Shown here: in pieces, positions 1-6,636 of the stretch
How positions within the stretch are numbered: the first letter of the stretch is position 1
Layout of the letters: each line of letters begins with the position of its first letter
DNA from: Verrucomicrobiales bacterium
GTDB taxonomy: Bacteria; Verrucomicrobiota; Verrucomicrobiia; Verrucomicrobiales; Akkermansiaceae
Length of the DNA: 7,227 bases
NCBI GenBank assembly: GCA_003527555.1
Contig: DPWT01000010.1
Location: forward strand, 1 to 7,227
Reading direction: 5' to 3'
Position numbers and translations under genes: made by a program
The notes under the pieces: model-generated
What the model was told of the DNA's origin: nothing
Database searches by the model: none
The model's input: the letters and a program-made list of their open reading frames with translations, nothing else

Positions 1-13
1 TTTAGATGCTTTT

Positions 14-1297
14 ATGTCCGTTGCAAAAATGAACTACTGCTGGAGGAAGGATTTATCAGAATTCCGTGGTTTGAGTAATAGTGAGAGGGCTGCTTTTTTG
101 GTGGTTCTGGAATGGTTTGAGAATTATCGGCTCAGATACGAGCTGGTAGCTGGGAGGTCGGCAGCAGAGGCATTCTGGCGTCATGAGGTTCTGAGTAAGG
201 TTCAGACTCGTAAGACTTGGCAGCTTGAGCAATGGGGAGACGCTATTCAGTGGTATTTGAATTGGTTAAAAGCCTGTGCAGAGGCAGGAAAGGACCACCG
301 GAGTTTACTTGAGCGGATCAGGGTAGCTGTATGCTCAGCATGTGCCAGACGAGGATTAGCTCTTCCCACAAAGAAGTGTTATGGGTCGTGGATGACTCGC
401 TATGCAAAATTTGCTGGTAGTGATCGGGCGGTGATGGATGTGGATGTGGCGACGCGATTTTTGACATCGGTGGTTGTGGAGGAAGATCATGCCTATTCTA
501 CGCAAAAACAGGCCCTCAACGCTTTGGCCTTCTTTTTTAAGCATGTGTTGTCAATTAAGGACCCTGTATTTGGCGTGAAGTTGAAGAAAACTGGGCAACG
601 TGTGCCGGTGGTACTGTGTCAGGCGGATACGCTCAATCTGCTTGATAAGATAGACAGGCTGGGGACACCTAAAGCTCCATACGGCTTGATTGCTAGGCTG
701 CAATATGGGGCGGGCTTGAGGCTCTCTGAGCTTATGCGATTGCGTATTAAGGATATTGATCTCAAGCGTGGCACGGTGACGATTCGGCAAGGGAAGGGCG
801 ATAAAGACCGCGTTTCAGTGCTACCCCGTATGCTTAGTGATGCATTAAAGGAGCAGATCGAATACGCACGAGGCCTCTGGCGGACAGACCATCTCCATGG
901 TCACTCGGGCGTGTATATGACTGGAGCCTTAGCCCGCAAATTTCGCAAGGCTGCGGCTTCTTTTGAGTGGTTTTGGTTGTTTCCGGCCAAGCAAATATCG
1001 ATAAACCCTGAAAGCGGGCTAAAAATGCGGCATCATTTACACCGTAAGGTTTATGGCGAAGCGATCAAGCGAGCAACTTGGCAGGCTGGTATTGAAAAGC
1101 GGGTAACGAGCCATGCTCTGAGACATTCATTTGCTACGCATTTATTGGAAAACGGAACAGATTTGCGGACAATACAGGAACTCTTGGGGCATGAGGATAT
1201 AACTACGACTGAGATTTATTTACATGTCTCGATGGGCTCCCATGGTCTGGGGGTATGCAGCCCCTTGGACGGGGGATTGGTGTCAGTGCCAGCTTGA
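14..1297 (+). CDS. intI: Integron integrase (IntI-family tyrosine recombinase) with N-terminal extension
   Basis: Site-specific recombinase of the integron type, which inserts and excises gene cassettes by recombining attI and attC sites. The tyrosine-recombinase active site is complete: R236 (in GAGLRLSEL), K261 (in GKGDKDR), H367 and R370 (in HALRHSFATH), H393 (in LLGHEDITTT) and nucleophile Y402. Spacing between these residues matches what I recall for IntI1 exactly, with a constant offset of 90. The IntI-specific insertion is present at about 299-325 (EWFWLFPA), followed by SGLKMRHHLH; this separates it from XerC/D. The C-terminus keeps GLGVCSPLD where the family usually has GVRSPLD. Residues 1-90 are extra relative to the 337-residue IntI1 and contain a Trp-rich helical stretch (WQLEQWGDAIQWYLNWL). 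The frame is open to the left edge, so the true start may lie outside the window; M1 and M6 are both possible and neither shows a ribosome binding site. It converges on lysS. No cassette is visible. Confidence 0.9.
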   Translation: MSVAKMNYCWRKDLSEFRGLSNSERAAFLVVLEWFENYRLRYELVAGRSAAEAFWRHEVLSKVQTRKTWQLEQWGDAIQWYLNWLKACAEAGKDHRSLLERIRVAVCSACARRGLALPTKKCYGSWMTRYAKFAGSDRAVMDVDVATRFLTSVVVEEDHAYSTQKQALNALAFFFKHVLSIKDPVFGVKLKKTGQRVPVVLCQADTLNLLDKIDRLGTPKAPYGLIARLQYGAGLRLSELMRLRIKDIDLKRGTVTIRQGKGDKDRVSVLPRMLSDALKEQIEYARGLWRTDHLHGHSGVYMTGALARKFRKAAASFEWFWLFPAKQISINPESGLKMRHHLHRKVYGEAIKRATWQAGIEKRVTSHALRHSFATHLLENGTDLRTIQELLGHEDITTTEIYLHVSMGSHGLGVCSPLDGGLVSVPA

Positions 1298-1393
1298 TGG
1301 GTATTATAGGATAGGCGCTGTGCGGCTAGGGCTCGTCTATTAGGTTTGGGATGGTGTGTTTGTAATGGATGTCCCGCCTGCGTTGCAGATGAG

Positions 1394-1408
1394 GGTCACT
1401 CGGTCACT
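1394..1408. repeat. Short direct repeat GGTCACT x2
   Basis: GGTCACT occurs at 1394-1400 and again at 1402-1408, separated by one base (8-bp period), just left of the 23-bp tandem duplication. Together with that duplication it makes the intI-lysS gap unusually repetitive. It may be chance, or an accessory recombinase-binding repeat. Confidence 0.6.
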
Positions 1409-1411
1409 ATT

Positions 1412-1457
1412 ATCGGGCATTAGATGGCTGTGGCATCGGGCATTAGATGGCTGTGGC
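1412..1457. repeat. Perfect 23-bp tandem duplication downstream of intI
   Basis: Two identical 23-bp units lie head to tail, 1412-1434 and 1435-1457. Each begins ATCGGGCATTAG and ends GATGGCTGTGGC. A shorter degenerate third copy of the core follows (TCGCGTTAG, about 1460-1468) and overlaps the lysS stop codon. The repeat lies in the gap between the 3' ends of intI and lysS and codes for nothing obvious. It could be simple replication slippage, or repeated integrase-binding motifs of an attI-like site; the sequence alone does not decide. Confidence 0.9.
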
Positions 1458-1464
1458 CGTCGCG

Positions 1465-2949
1465 TTAGTCTTTCTTTTTTAAGAGCGGGAAGAGGACGAC
1501 ATCGCGGATGGTGGGGGCGCCGGTGAGCATCATAATGAGTCGGTCGATGCCAATGCCTATGCCGCCAGCGGGGGGCATGCCGTTCTCGAGGGTCTCAATG
1601 AAGTCATGGTCGATTTCCTGTTCTTCTTCGCCGCCTGCCTGGTGTTCGAGGCGTTGGCGTTGGACGTCGGGGTCGTTGAGTTCCGAGTAGCCTGGGGATA
1701 TTTCCTGGCCGTTGATGATGAGCTCGTAGACTTCCACGGTTTTGCCGCCTGGTGTCACTTTGGCGAGCGGGATGAGCTCGGATGCGACGCGGGTGACGAA
1801 GCAGGGGTCGAAGGTGTGTTCCTCGACTTTTTTCTCGAAGACTTGTTGAACGACCTCGTAGTCCTCCATGTTTTCGGAAATCTGGATACCGAGTTGGTGG
1901 CATTTTTCACGTCTAGCTTCTGGGGTGATGTCGAAGAAGTCGTCACCGGCGATGTCCTTGATGAGGTCATGGTAATTGGCGCGTTTCCATGGCCGTTGAA
2001 GATTGATGGTACGAATCACCTCGCCTTCCTCGTCTTTGTGTTCGATCTCGAGCCCACCACAGAATTTTTCCGCGAGGTGGCAGGTCATTTCCTCGACCAT
2101 GTCGGCCATGGTTTCGAAGTCACCATAGGCGCAGTAAGCCTCGAGCATGGTAAATTCTGGATTATGGCGCCGGGAGATACCCTCGTTTCGGAAGTTCCGG
2201 TTGAGTTCGAAGACCTTGGTGAATCCACCGACGAGTAGTCTCTTCAGGAAAAGCTCTGGTGCGATACGCAGAGTGAGATCCATACCGAGGGCGTTGTGGT
2301 AGGTCTCGAACGGCCTTGCTGCAGCACCGCCGGCGACGCTTTGTAGCATGGGGGTCTCGACCTCGAGGTAGCCGCGGCCGTGCAGGAAGCTGCGCAATTC
2401 AGCGATCATTTTTGAGCGTGTGATGAAGATTTGAGCGGATGCCTCATTGGACATCAGGTCGAGGTGGCGCTTGCGGTATTTTGTCTCGCGGTCGGCGACG
2501 CCGTGCCATTTGTCAGGCATCGGGCGTAGAGACTTGCTGAGCACGGTTAGTTTTTCTACTTTCACGGACGGCTCACCTTTTCCGGTAGTGAATGTTTCGC
2601 CATCGACGCCAATCCAGTCGCCTAAATCGAGCAGCTGGTATGCCTCCCAGTCTTGTTCGGAGACGCCTTTTTTGTTCAGGTAGATCTGGATGCGGCCTTC
2701 AGCGTCGCCGATGGTGGCGAAGACAGATTTCCCCATGTCGCGAATGGCGAGGAGTCGGCCTGCGATCGTTACCGGCATTTCGTCTTCGAATTTTGCCTTT
2801 AGATTACCAGGGGTGATGGTGGTGTCGAATTTGCCACCGTAAGGGTCGATACCGAGCTCGCGCATCTTAGCGAGTTTTTCGCGGCGCACGGCGATGAGTT
2901 CTGCTTCGGTCGATTGCGGGGTGTCTGGCGTGTTCGGCTGGTCGCTCAT
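1465..2949 (-). CDS. lysS: Lysyl-tRNA synthetase, class II
   Basis: Cytoplasmic enzyme that charges tRNA-Lys with lysine using ATP; essential for translation. The 494 residues fit the usual bacterial class II LysRS length. The N-terminal anticodon-binding OB fold spans about 55-140 (VTIAGRLLAIRDMGKSVFATI, GRIQIYLNK). Class II motif 1 lies near 185-205 (GRGYLEVETPML). Motif 2 is at about 246-270 (VFELNRNFRNEGISRRHNPEF), with the catalytic Arg and the class signature. The lysine-pocket region is at 407-426 (VYELIINGQEISPGYSELNDP), and motif 3 at 463-476 (GIGIGIDRLIMMLTG). The protein ends in IRDVVLFPLL plus a Lys-rich tail, as in the family. The start at MSDQ gives a normal N-terminus with a short disordered leader. 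No Shine-Dalgarno is visible. It is divergent from the thioredoxin-like gene and convergent with intI. Nothing suggests decay, and it is a vertical, conserved marker. Confidence 0.98.
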   Translation of the reverse strand: MSDQPNTPDTPQSTEAELIAVRREKLAKMRELGIDPYGGKFDTTITPGNLKAKFEDEMPVTIAGRLLAIRDMGKSVFATIGDAEGRIQIYLNKKGVSEQDWEAYQLLDLGDWIGVDGETFTTGKGEPSVKVEKLTVLSKSLRPMPDKWHGVADRETKYRKRHLDLMSNEASAQIFITRSKMIAELRSFLHGRGYLEVETPMLQSVAGGAAARPFETYHNALGMDLTLRIAPELFLKRLLVGGFTKVFELNRNFRNEGISRRHNPEFTMLEAYCAYGDFETMADMVEEMTCHLAEKFCGGLEIEHKDEEGEVIRTINLQRPWKRANYHDLIKDIAGDDFFDITPEARREKCHQLGIQISENMEDYEVVQQVFEKKVEEHTFDPCFVTRVASELIPLAKVTPGGKTVEVYELIINGQEISPGYSELNDPDVQRQRLEHQAGGEEEQEIDHDFIETLENGMPPAGGIGIGIDRLIMMLTGAPTIRDVVLFPLLKKKD

Positions 2950-2958
2950 GAGGGCGTG

Positions 2959-2987
2959 GGCTTAGTTGAAATTGAGCGATTAGTCAA
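2959..2987 (-). promoter_or_regulatory. Possible lysS promoter
   Basis: On the - strand TTGACT (2987-2982) is followed, after exactly 17 bases, by TAAGCC (2964-2959). The -35 box is good and the -10 box poor. Transcription would start only a few bases before the lysS ATG at 2949, giving a nearly leaderless message, which would fit the missing ribosome binding site. This is motif matching only. Confidence 0.2.
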
Positions 2988-3131
2988 TCCTCCTTCGCAA
3001 TGGAGGTGGTGGTGATATTGGTTATTTGTGGGCTTAATGGTGCCTGGGTGGTTGATATCGATAGCGCTGGGGCGAGCTGCGGGAAGATTGCGCCTGCGCC
3101 ACACTGTGGACTCCACGGTTGCAATTTGCTA

Positions 3132-3752
3132 ATGAGCAACGAGTCTACCAATATGATTTGGCGTTGGTTGGTGTTGTGGTGTATTGCTGCACGTGGTTTA
3201 CAAGCGGGCACCATAGATGAGGTGTCTCTTTTCCGCTTGGAAAGTGGAGGAAGTGTCCCCTATGAGCTCAAACGTGAGACCACGCACGTTGCCTATTATT
3301 TTTCAGCATTTTGGTGTCCGCCTTGTCGTAAGGCGACGCCGCCGTTAGTCGAGGAATACCAGCGCATGCGGGATGCGGCGGTGATGCCGGTTGAGATGGT
3401 GCTGGTAAGTGCCGATCGCACAGAGCAGGAGATGATGGCCTATATGGAGAATTATGGTATGAAGTGGCCGGCGGTGAAGTTTGGCAGCCAGAGCATACTG
3501 GATGGCTATGCGGCCGATGGGATTCCCCATCTGGTGATTGTGGAGCGAAAGTCGGGGAAGGCGTTGGCTTATGGAACTGGTCCGAGTGAAATCGAGAAGG
3601 TGGTGGCTGAAATGCGAAACTATTCTGGGGTGGTAGGGGATTTTAAAATCGGTGGGTTAGTGGACCGTTATGGTTTGCTTGTGGCTGTGTTGCTCTGTGG
3701 TGTGATGGTATTGCTGCTGAAAAAATTTCGTGACTCACGTTTGAGAGGGTGA
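3132..3752 (+). CDS. Exported thioredoxin-like protein (TlpA/nucleoredoxin type) with C-terminal membrane anchor
   Basis: Predicted thiol-disulfide oxidoreductase acting outside the cytoplasm. From the 3132 ATG the protein has 206 residues. It carries a signal peptide (MIWRWLVLWCIAARGLQA), then a thioredoxin fold with YYFSAFWCPPCRKATPPL. The CPPC active site and the following EMVLVSADRTEQEM segment resemble tryparedoxin/nucleoredoxin-type domains. The cis-Pro loop is visible as GIPHLVIVE. A single hydrophobic helix near the C-terminus (LLVAVLLCGVMVLLL) followed by KKFRDSRLRG would tether it to the membrane with the basic tail inside. Start choice is uncertain: the frame stays open to an ATG at 3000, and an ATG at 3153 starts exactly at the signal peptide. 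The 3000-3131 part shows no domain. There is no clear ribosome binding site. It precedes a membrane protein gene by 45 bases and then ctaB, so a role in cytochrome oxidase maturation is possible but inferred from context only. Confidence 0.8.
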   Translation: MSNESTNMIWRWLVLWCIAARGLQAGTIDEVSLFRLESGGSVPYELKRETTHVAYYFSAFWCPPCRKATPPLVEEYQRMRDAAVMPVEMVLVSADRTEQEMMAYMENYGMKWPAVKFGSQSILDGYAADGIPHLVIVERKSGKALAYGTGPSEIEKVVAEMRNYSGVVGDFKIGGLVDRYGLLVAVLLCGVMVLLLKKFRDSRLRG

Positions 3753-3797
3753 ATTTTGGGGATTGGAATTTAGCGACAGAGCATTAGACTACTGCTT

Positions 3798-4487
3798 ATG
3801 GCATCTGGCTCATTACTTGCACTGTTAATCATTGTGATCGTATCACTGCTGATTGTTAGGATTGGAACAAACGCGCTGGTGCTAACGGGCATGTCATTGG
3901 ATGCGTCGCGTTTTCAGGCGGCATCTGCATTTTTTGGAGTAGGCTTCACTACGAGCGAGGCTGAGATGGTTGTTGGGCATGTTGTGCGTAGGAAAATCAT
4001 CTTACATTTGATTATTCTCGGGAATATAGGTCTGACATCGGCGTTAGCTACATTGATTATCACATTTGTGAAAGGCAGTGGGGAGGGGCATGCCATTATT
4101 AGTAAGCTTGGATTAATTGCGTTAGGAGTATCCTGTCTGTATATTTTTTCTCACACAGGCTTTATTAAAAAACCTCTTGATCGAGTTATGAAGTATACAC
4201 TGAAGCGATCTGGGGTAGTGCATGCACAAGATTATGAAACGTTACTCAATCTGGAAAATGGGTATTGCATATCAGATATCAAAATAGAGGCTAATCATTC
4301 ACTGGCGAATAAGGCGCTTTATGAATCGCGCCCGAATGATCATGGGATTGTTATCCTTGGGGTTCGCCGCCGCGGGGGTGAATTTATTGGTGCGCCGGGT
4401 AAAGAAGATCTGCTTTATGATGGAGATACCGTGATGGTCTATGGGAGTGAGGAATCTGTGGACAAAATGTCAGATTCATCGCAGTAA
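3798..4487 (+). CDS. Three-helix membrane protein with C-terminal TrkA-C (RCK-C) domain
   Basis: Membrane protein of 229 residues, likely a ligand-gated regulator or component of ion transport; its substrate is unknown. Hydrophobic helices lie at about 4-21, 67-91 and 101-119. Between helices 1 and 2 is a conserved-looking segment (FQAASAFFGVGFTTSEAEM, then HVVRRKI) reminiscent of pore-loop glycines in Trk/Ktr K+ transporters, but this similarity is weak. Residues about 150-222 form a TrkA-C/RCK-C-type domain: ISDIKIEANHSLANKALYES, then GIVILGVRRRG, then LLYDGDTVMVYGSEESV. This domain usually binds nucleotides such as c-di-AMP or other ligands in K+ and anion transport systems. The NAD-binding TrkA-N domain is absent. 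It lies 45 bases after the thioredoxin-like gene and 23 bases before ctaB, so co-transcription is likely. Its codons look more AT-rich than those of ctaB and lysS. No ribosome binding site is visible. Confidence 0.8.
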   Translation: MASGSLLALLIIVIVSLLIVRIGTNALVLTGMSLDASRFQAASAFFGVGFTTSEAEMVVGHVVRRKIILHLIILGNIGLTSALATLIITFVKGSGEGHAIISKLGLIALGVSCLYIFSHTGFIKKPLDRVMKYTLKRSGVVHAQDYETLLNLENGYCISDIKIEANHSLANKALYESRPNDHGIVILGVRRRGGEFIGAPGKEDLLYDGDTVMVYGSEESVDKMSDSSQ

Positions 4488-4510
4488 AGAGAAATACAAC
4501 TTATCCAACA

Positions 4511-5428
4511 ATGGGCAGAGAAAAAAAAGACAAGCCGGCAAGTTTGCGTGGTGATCTCGCGATGCTAACCAAGGTGAACTTAAACACCTTTGTGGTCATC
4601 ACCACGGTGTTTGGTTATCTCTTGGCTTCGCGGTATTTCCATGGTGCTTGGATGCATGATGGGTGGTTGCTATTTCACACGGTGCTGGGCACTGCGTGCA
4701 CGGCATTCGGTTCCGCGGCATTTAATCAGCTGATGGAAATCGAGGAAGATGCGCGGATGGAACGCACTGCCGACAGGCCGCTACCTGCACGCAGGATGAT
4801 GCCAGTGAATGCGTTTGGCATTGGCTGGGGGTTATCGGCATTTGGAATTATCCACCTCGCGCTGAAAGTGAATGCCGCTTCCGCTTACCTCGCTGCTGCC
4901 GCGCTGGGTGTTTATGTTTTTCTCTACACGCCACTGAAGCGTCGCAGTTCCACGAATACTCTGTTAGGCGGTATCCCTGGGGCAATCCCTCCGATGATCG
5001 GGTGGGCGGCGATTGCACACCTTGAGGGTGGCAGCTGGATGGACGGGCGTAGCTGGTATCTTTTTGCGTTGCTATTCCTCTGGCAGATGCCGCACTTTGT
5101 GGCGATCAGCTGGATGGTGCGTGAGCAGTATGAGGAGGCTGGGTATGTGATGTGGAGTAATGGCGACGTCAGTGGAAAAAAAACAGGCTGGATCGCGATA
5201 GGTTTCACCGTGCTTCTCATCTTGCTTTCTCCATTGGGTTTAGTTTTAGGCTACGCAGGAATGACCTGGGTGATTGGCGGATCATTAGCGGCACTCGTCA
5301 TGCTCTGGCTGGCGTGGAAATTCATGGCGGGGGGTGTAAAGCCAGCGGCGACCAAATTGTTCTTCTACACATTGCTGTACCTGCCATTGGCGCTGGTGTT
5401 GCTGGCAATCGGGTGGGTGAAAATGTGA
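4511..5428 (+). CDS. ctaB: Protoheme IX farnesyltransferase (heme O synthase)
   Basis: Integral membrane prenyltransferase of the UbiA superfamily that transfers a farnesyl group from farnesyl diphosphate to heme B, giving heme O for terminal oxidases (also named cyoE). The 305 residues match family length. The first Asp-rich, Mg-diphosphate motif is at 72-90 (NQLMEIEEDARMERTADRP), in the CtaB form with RTxxRPL. The CtaB-specific YTPLKRRSSTNTLLGG is at 139-154, and GAIPPMIGW follows. FLWQMPHFVAISW (189-201) leads into REQYEEAGYVM, the second conserved region. About eight or nine hydrophobic helices can be counted from residue 25 to 303. The basic N-terminus (MGREKKDKPASLRGD) fits a cytoplasmic start. 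The gene follows the TrkA-C protein by 23 bases. A cytochrome oxidase assembly context is supported by the two SCO-like genes downstream, although a gap of about 370 bases separates them. No ctaA is in the window. Confidence 0.97.
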   Translation: MGREKKDKPASLRGDLAMLTKVNLNTFVVITTVFGYLLASRYFHGAWMHDGWLLFHTVLGTACTAFGSAAFNQLMEIEEDARMERTADRPLPARRMMPVNAFGIGWGLSAFGIIHLALKVNAASAYLAAAALGVYVFLYTPLKRRSSTNTLLGGIPGAIPPMIGWAAIAHLEGGSWMDGRSWYLFALLFLWQMPHFVAISWMVREQYEEAGYVMWSNGDVSGKKTGWIAIGFTVLLILLSPLGLVLGYAGMTWVIGGSLAALVMLWLAWKFMAGGVKPAATKLFFYTLLYLPLALVLLAIGWVKM

Positions 5429-5532
5429 CTCTGACGGTGCATCTGAGCCGCCCCATCATGGCGATGAAGGCCTCTTGATCAGGAATCTGGAGCAAATTCA
5501 AAGAGCATCGTGCCCCACTCAATCGGGCTACA

Positions 5533-5573
5533 CTATCGGGTAGCGTCTGAAATTCCGTCGCCCGCTATGATAG
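5533..5573 (+). repeat. Imperfect stem-loop
   Basis: CTATC and TAGCG (5533-5545, with a GGG bulge between them) can pair with CGCTA and GATAG (5563-5573, with a single T bulge), leaving a 17-base loop. There is no T tract after it, so it does not look like an intrinsic terminator. Confidence 0.5.
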
Positions 5574-5576
5574 GGG

Positions 5577-5599
5577 CGTATGCCACATAGTAGCATACG
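5577..5599 (+). repeat. Perfect 7-bp inverted repeat
   Basis: CGTATGC (5577-5583) and GCATACG (5593-5599) are exact reverse complements around the 9-base loop CACATAGTA; a G-T pair could extend the stem by one. It begins four bases after the previous stem-loop, suggesting one folded unit. Its role is unknown. Confidence 0.65.
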
Positions 5600-5655
5600 T
5601 GTCAGCATGAGAATTGTTGCATAAGGATTGGTTTGTTAAGTGTTGAGCGATGGTG

Positions 5656-5704
5656 AAACCCAGCCTTGGCGTACGCCAAGCGAGCGGTCATAAGCACTGG
5701 GTTT
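5656..5704 (+). repeat. Nested inverted repeat with a perfect 16-bp palindrome
   Basis: An outer pair of arms, AAACCCAG (5656-5663) and CTGGGTTT (5697-5704), encloses a perfect 16-bp palindrome CTTGGCGTACGCCAAG (5665-5680). The palindrome could be an operator for a dimeric regulator of the SCO-like genes about 115 bases downstream. Alternatively the whole could fold as a hairpin within a stem. No T run follows. Confidence 0.75.
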
Positions 5705-5796
5705 GCGGAAAGATAATGAGACCTTGGCTTGCTAAATTGTGTATGCAGCGTTAGCTTATTTCGTCATTCACATTGGTGCGTCACGTCACATCTATT

Positions 5797-6636
5797 ATGC
5801 CAGTCAAGGACCTCGAACCCGCAGAAATAAATCCCGCCCAGCTCCGCAAAACGGCGTGGAAGCTGGTGCTCGTGATGATTCTCGGTGCGGCTGGGATTTT
5901 GGTAGCTTACAAAATGAAGCAGAGCCAGAAGGCGGAAGAAAACCGCGATCGCCCACCGGTGGTGACGAAGATTAAAAAAATGCTGAAGGCAAAAAACCAG
6001 CAAGGTAAGCTGGTGAATATGTATGATCTTGAGGGTAAAATCTGGTTTGCTGTTCCTGTTTGCGTTTCGCAGTTAGATGAGAACGAGCCTGCATTGACGA
6101 TGATGCAGGAGTTGCAAAAACACTACGCGGAAAATGATGAGGTGCACTTGGTGCTTTTTTCCATCGAGGGTGTGGATCAGGGAGTTGGATCTGAACAGCT
6201 TGCCGAGGCTGCGCAAAAGCTTGGGCTGACAGGGCCACGCACTTGGTGGCTAACGACTGGGGATACGGCAAAGCAACGAGGCTTCATCAAGGATCAAATG
6301 AGGCTTGGCTTGGTAACCGAGCGGGGTGCTGGTATTAAATTCTGGTTCCCTTCGGCATTTTCAAACCTTTCTGTAGGATATGGCGACGTTGGGAAGTATA
6401 AATTTCCCTCGTTGATCGCATTGATTGACCGAGAGATGCACCTCCGCCAGCGGTATGATTTTAAGGAGGTGCGTGACTTCCAGGAAAAGGCGAAAGCAGA
6501 ACTGAAAAAACGGCCTAGTCTGATCGATGAGGAGGGATTTGACAAGGTGCTCTTCGCGGTCGATGAGTTGAAGAAGACACTCTACGCGAATACTGAATTT
6601 ATCATCAAAGAAACTCGAACTGGCAGCCAAGAATGA
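5797..6636 (+). CDS. Membrane-anchored SCO/thioredoxin-fold protein lacking the redox cysteines
   Basis: A 279-residue protein from the ATG at 5797. An N-terminal extension of the frame to TTG 5773 is possible but unneeded. It has a short cytoplasmic N-terminus, one membrane helix at about 22-38 (LVLVMILGAAGILVAY) and an extracytoplasmic thioredoxin-like domain resembling the next gene product (YDLEGKIWFAVPV, then EVHLVLFSIEGVD, WWLTTGD, and IALIDREMHLRQRYDF). The SCO-family Cys pair is missing. Counting from the shared K-[IV]-W, the two Cys positions of the neighbour correspond to Gln and Glu, and the single Cys nearby (C89) is out of register. The copper-ligand His position is Phe. An insert (FWFPSAFSNLSVGYGDVGKY) precedes the last strand, and the C-terminal tail of about 50 residues is charged and probably helical. 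The stop codon overlaps the next start (ATGA). A structural or scaffold partner of the SCO protein is the likeliest role, by inference. Confidence 0.75.
   Translation: MPVKDLEPAEINPAQLRKTAWKLVLVMILGAAGILVAYKMKQSQKAEENRDRPPVVTKIKKMLKAKNQQGKLVNMYDLEGKIWFAVPVCVSQLDENEPALTMMQELQKHYAENDEVHLVLFSIEGVDQGVGSEQLAEAAQKLGLTGPRTWWLTTGDTAKQRGFIKDQMRLGLVTERGAGIKFWFPSAFSNLSVGYGDVGKYKFPSLIALIDREMHLRQRYDFKEVRDFQEKAKAELKKRPSLIDEEGFDKVLFAVDELKKTLYANTEFIIKETRTGSQE

Larger units (their letters stand above)
5429..5796. other. Gene-free stretch of about 370 bases with several inverted repeats
   Basis: No frame here encodes a recognisable protein; the short frames are interrupted or are shadows of ctaB and the SCO-like gene. 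Three inverted-repeat structures lie within 5533-5704, described separately. No classic terminator with a T run follows ctaB, and no convincing promoter for the SCO-like pair was found; GATAAT at 5712-5717 is a -10-like string without a good -35. The region may hold a structured RNA, a regulatory leader or a decayed element. Confidence 0.6.

Noticed and set aside
1378..1392. Small hairpin CTGC-GTT-GCAG after intI as a terminator
   Set aside because: A four-base stem without a T run on either strand is too weak to call.
1606..2238. 210-codon open frame on the + strand inside lysS
   Set aside because: It is antisense to a fully conserved LysRS and its translation is a shadow of that gene, with no domain of its own.
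3000..3131. Longer N-terminus for the thioredoxin-like protein from the ATG at 3000
   Set aside because: It would place about 50 unrelated residues before a good signal peptide. A start at 3132 or 3153 is more sensible.
3126..3139. TTGCT-AATG-AGCAA hairpin around the 3132 ATG as a translation switch
   Set aside because: The stem is only five pairs and the start codon itself is uncertain, so chance is the simpler explanation.
5322..5522. 66-codon open frame on the - strand at the ctaB end
   Set aside because: Mostly antisense to ctaB; no start context or domain supports it.
5634..5756. Possible attC site: GTTAAGT near 5634 and GTTAGCT at 5750-5756 around a palindromic region
   Set aside because: Both core-like strings point the same way. 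The inverted RYYYAAC partner is missing, and the flanks next to the cores do not pair as L boxes would.
5739..5975. 78-codon open frame on the + strand overlapping the SCO-like gene start
   Set aside because: Low-complexity translation without recognisable features, out of frame with a convincing membrane-anchored protein.
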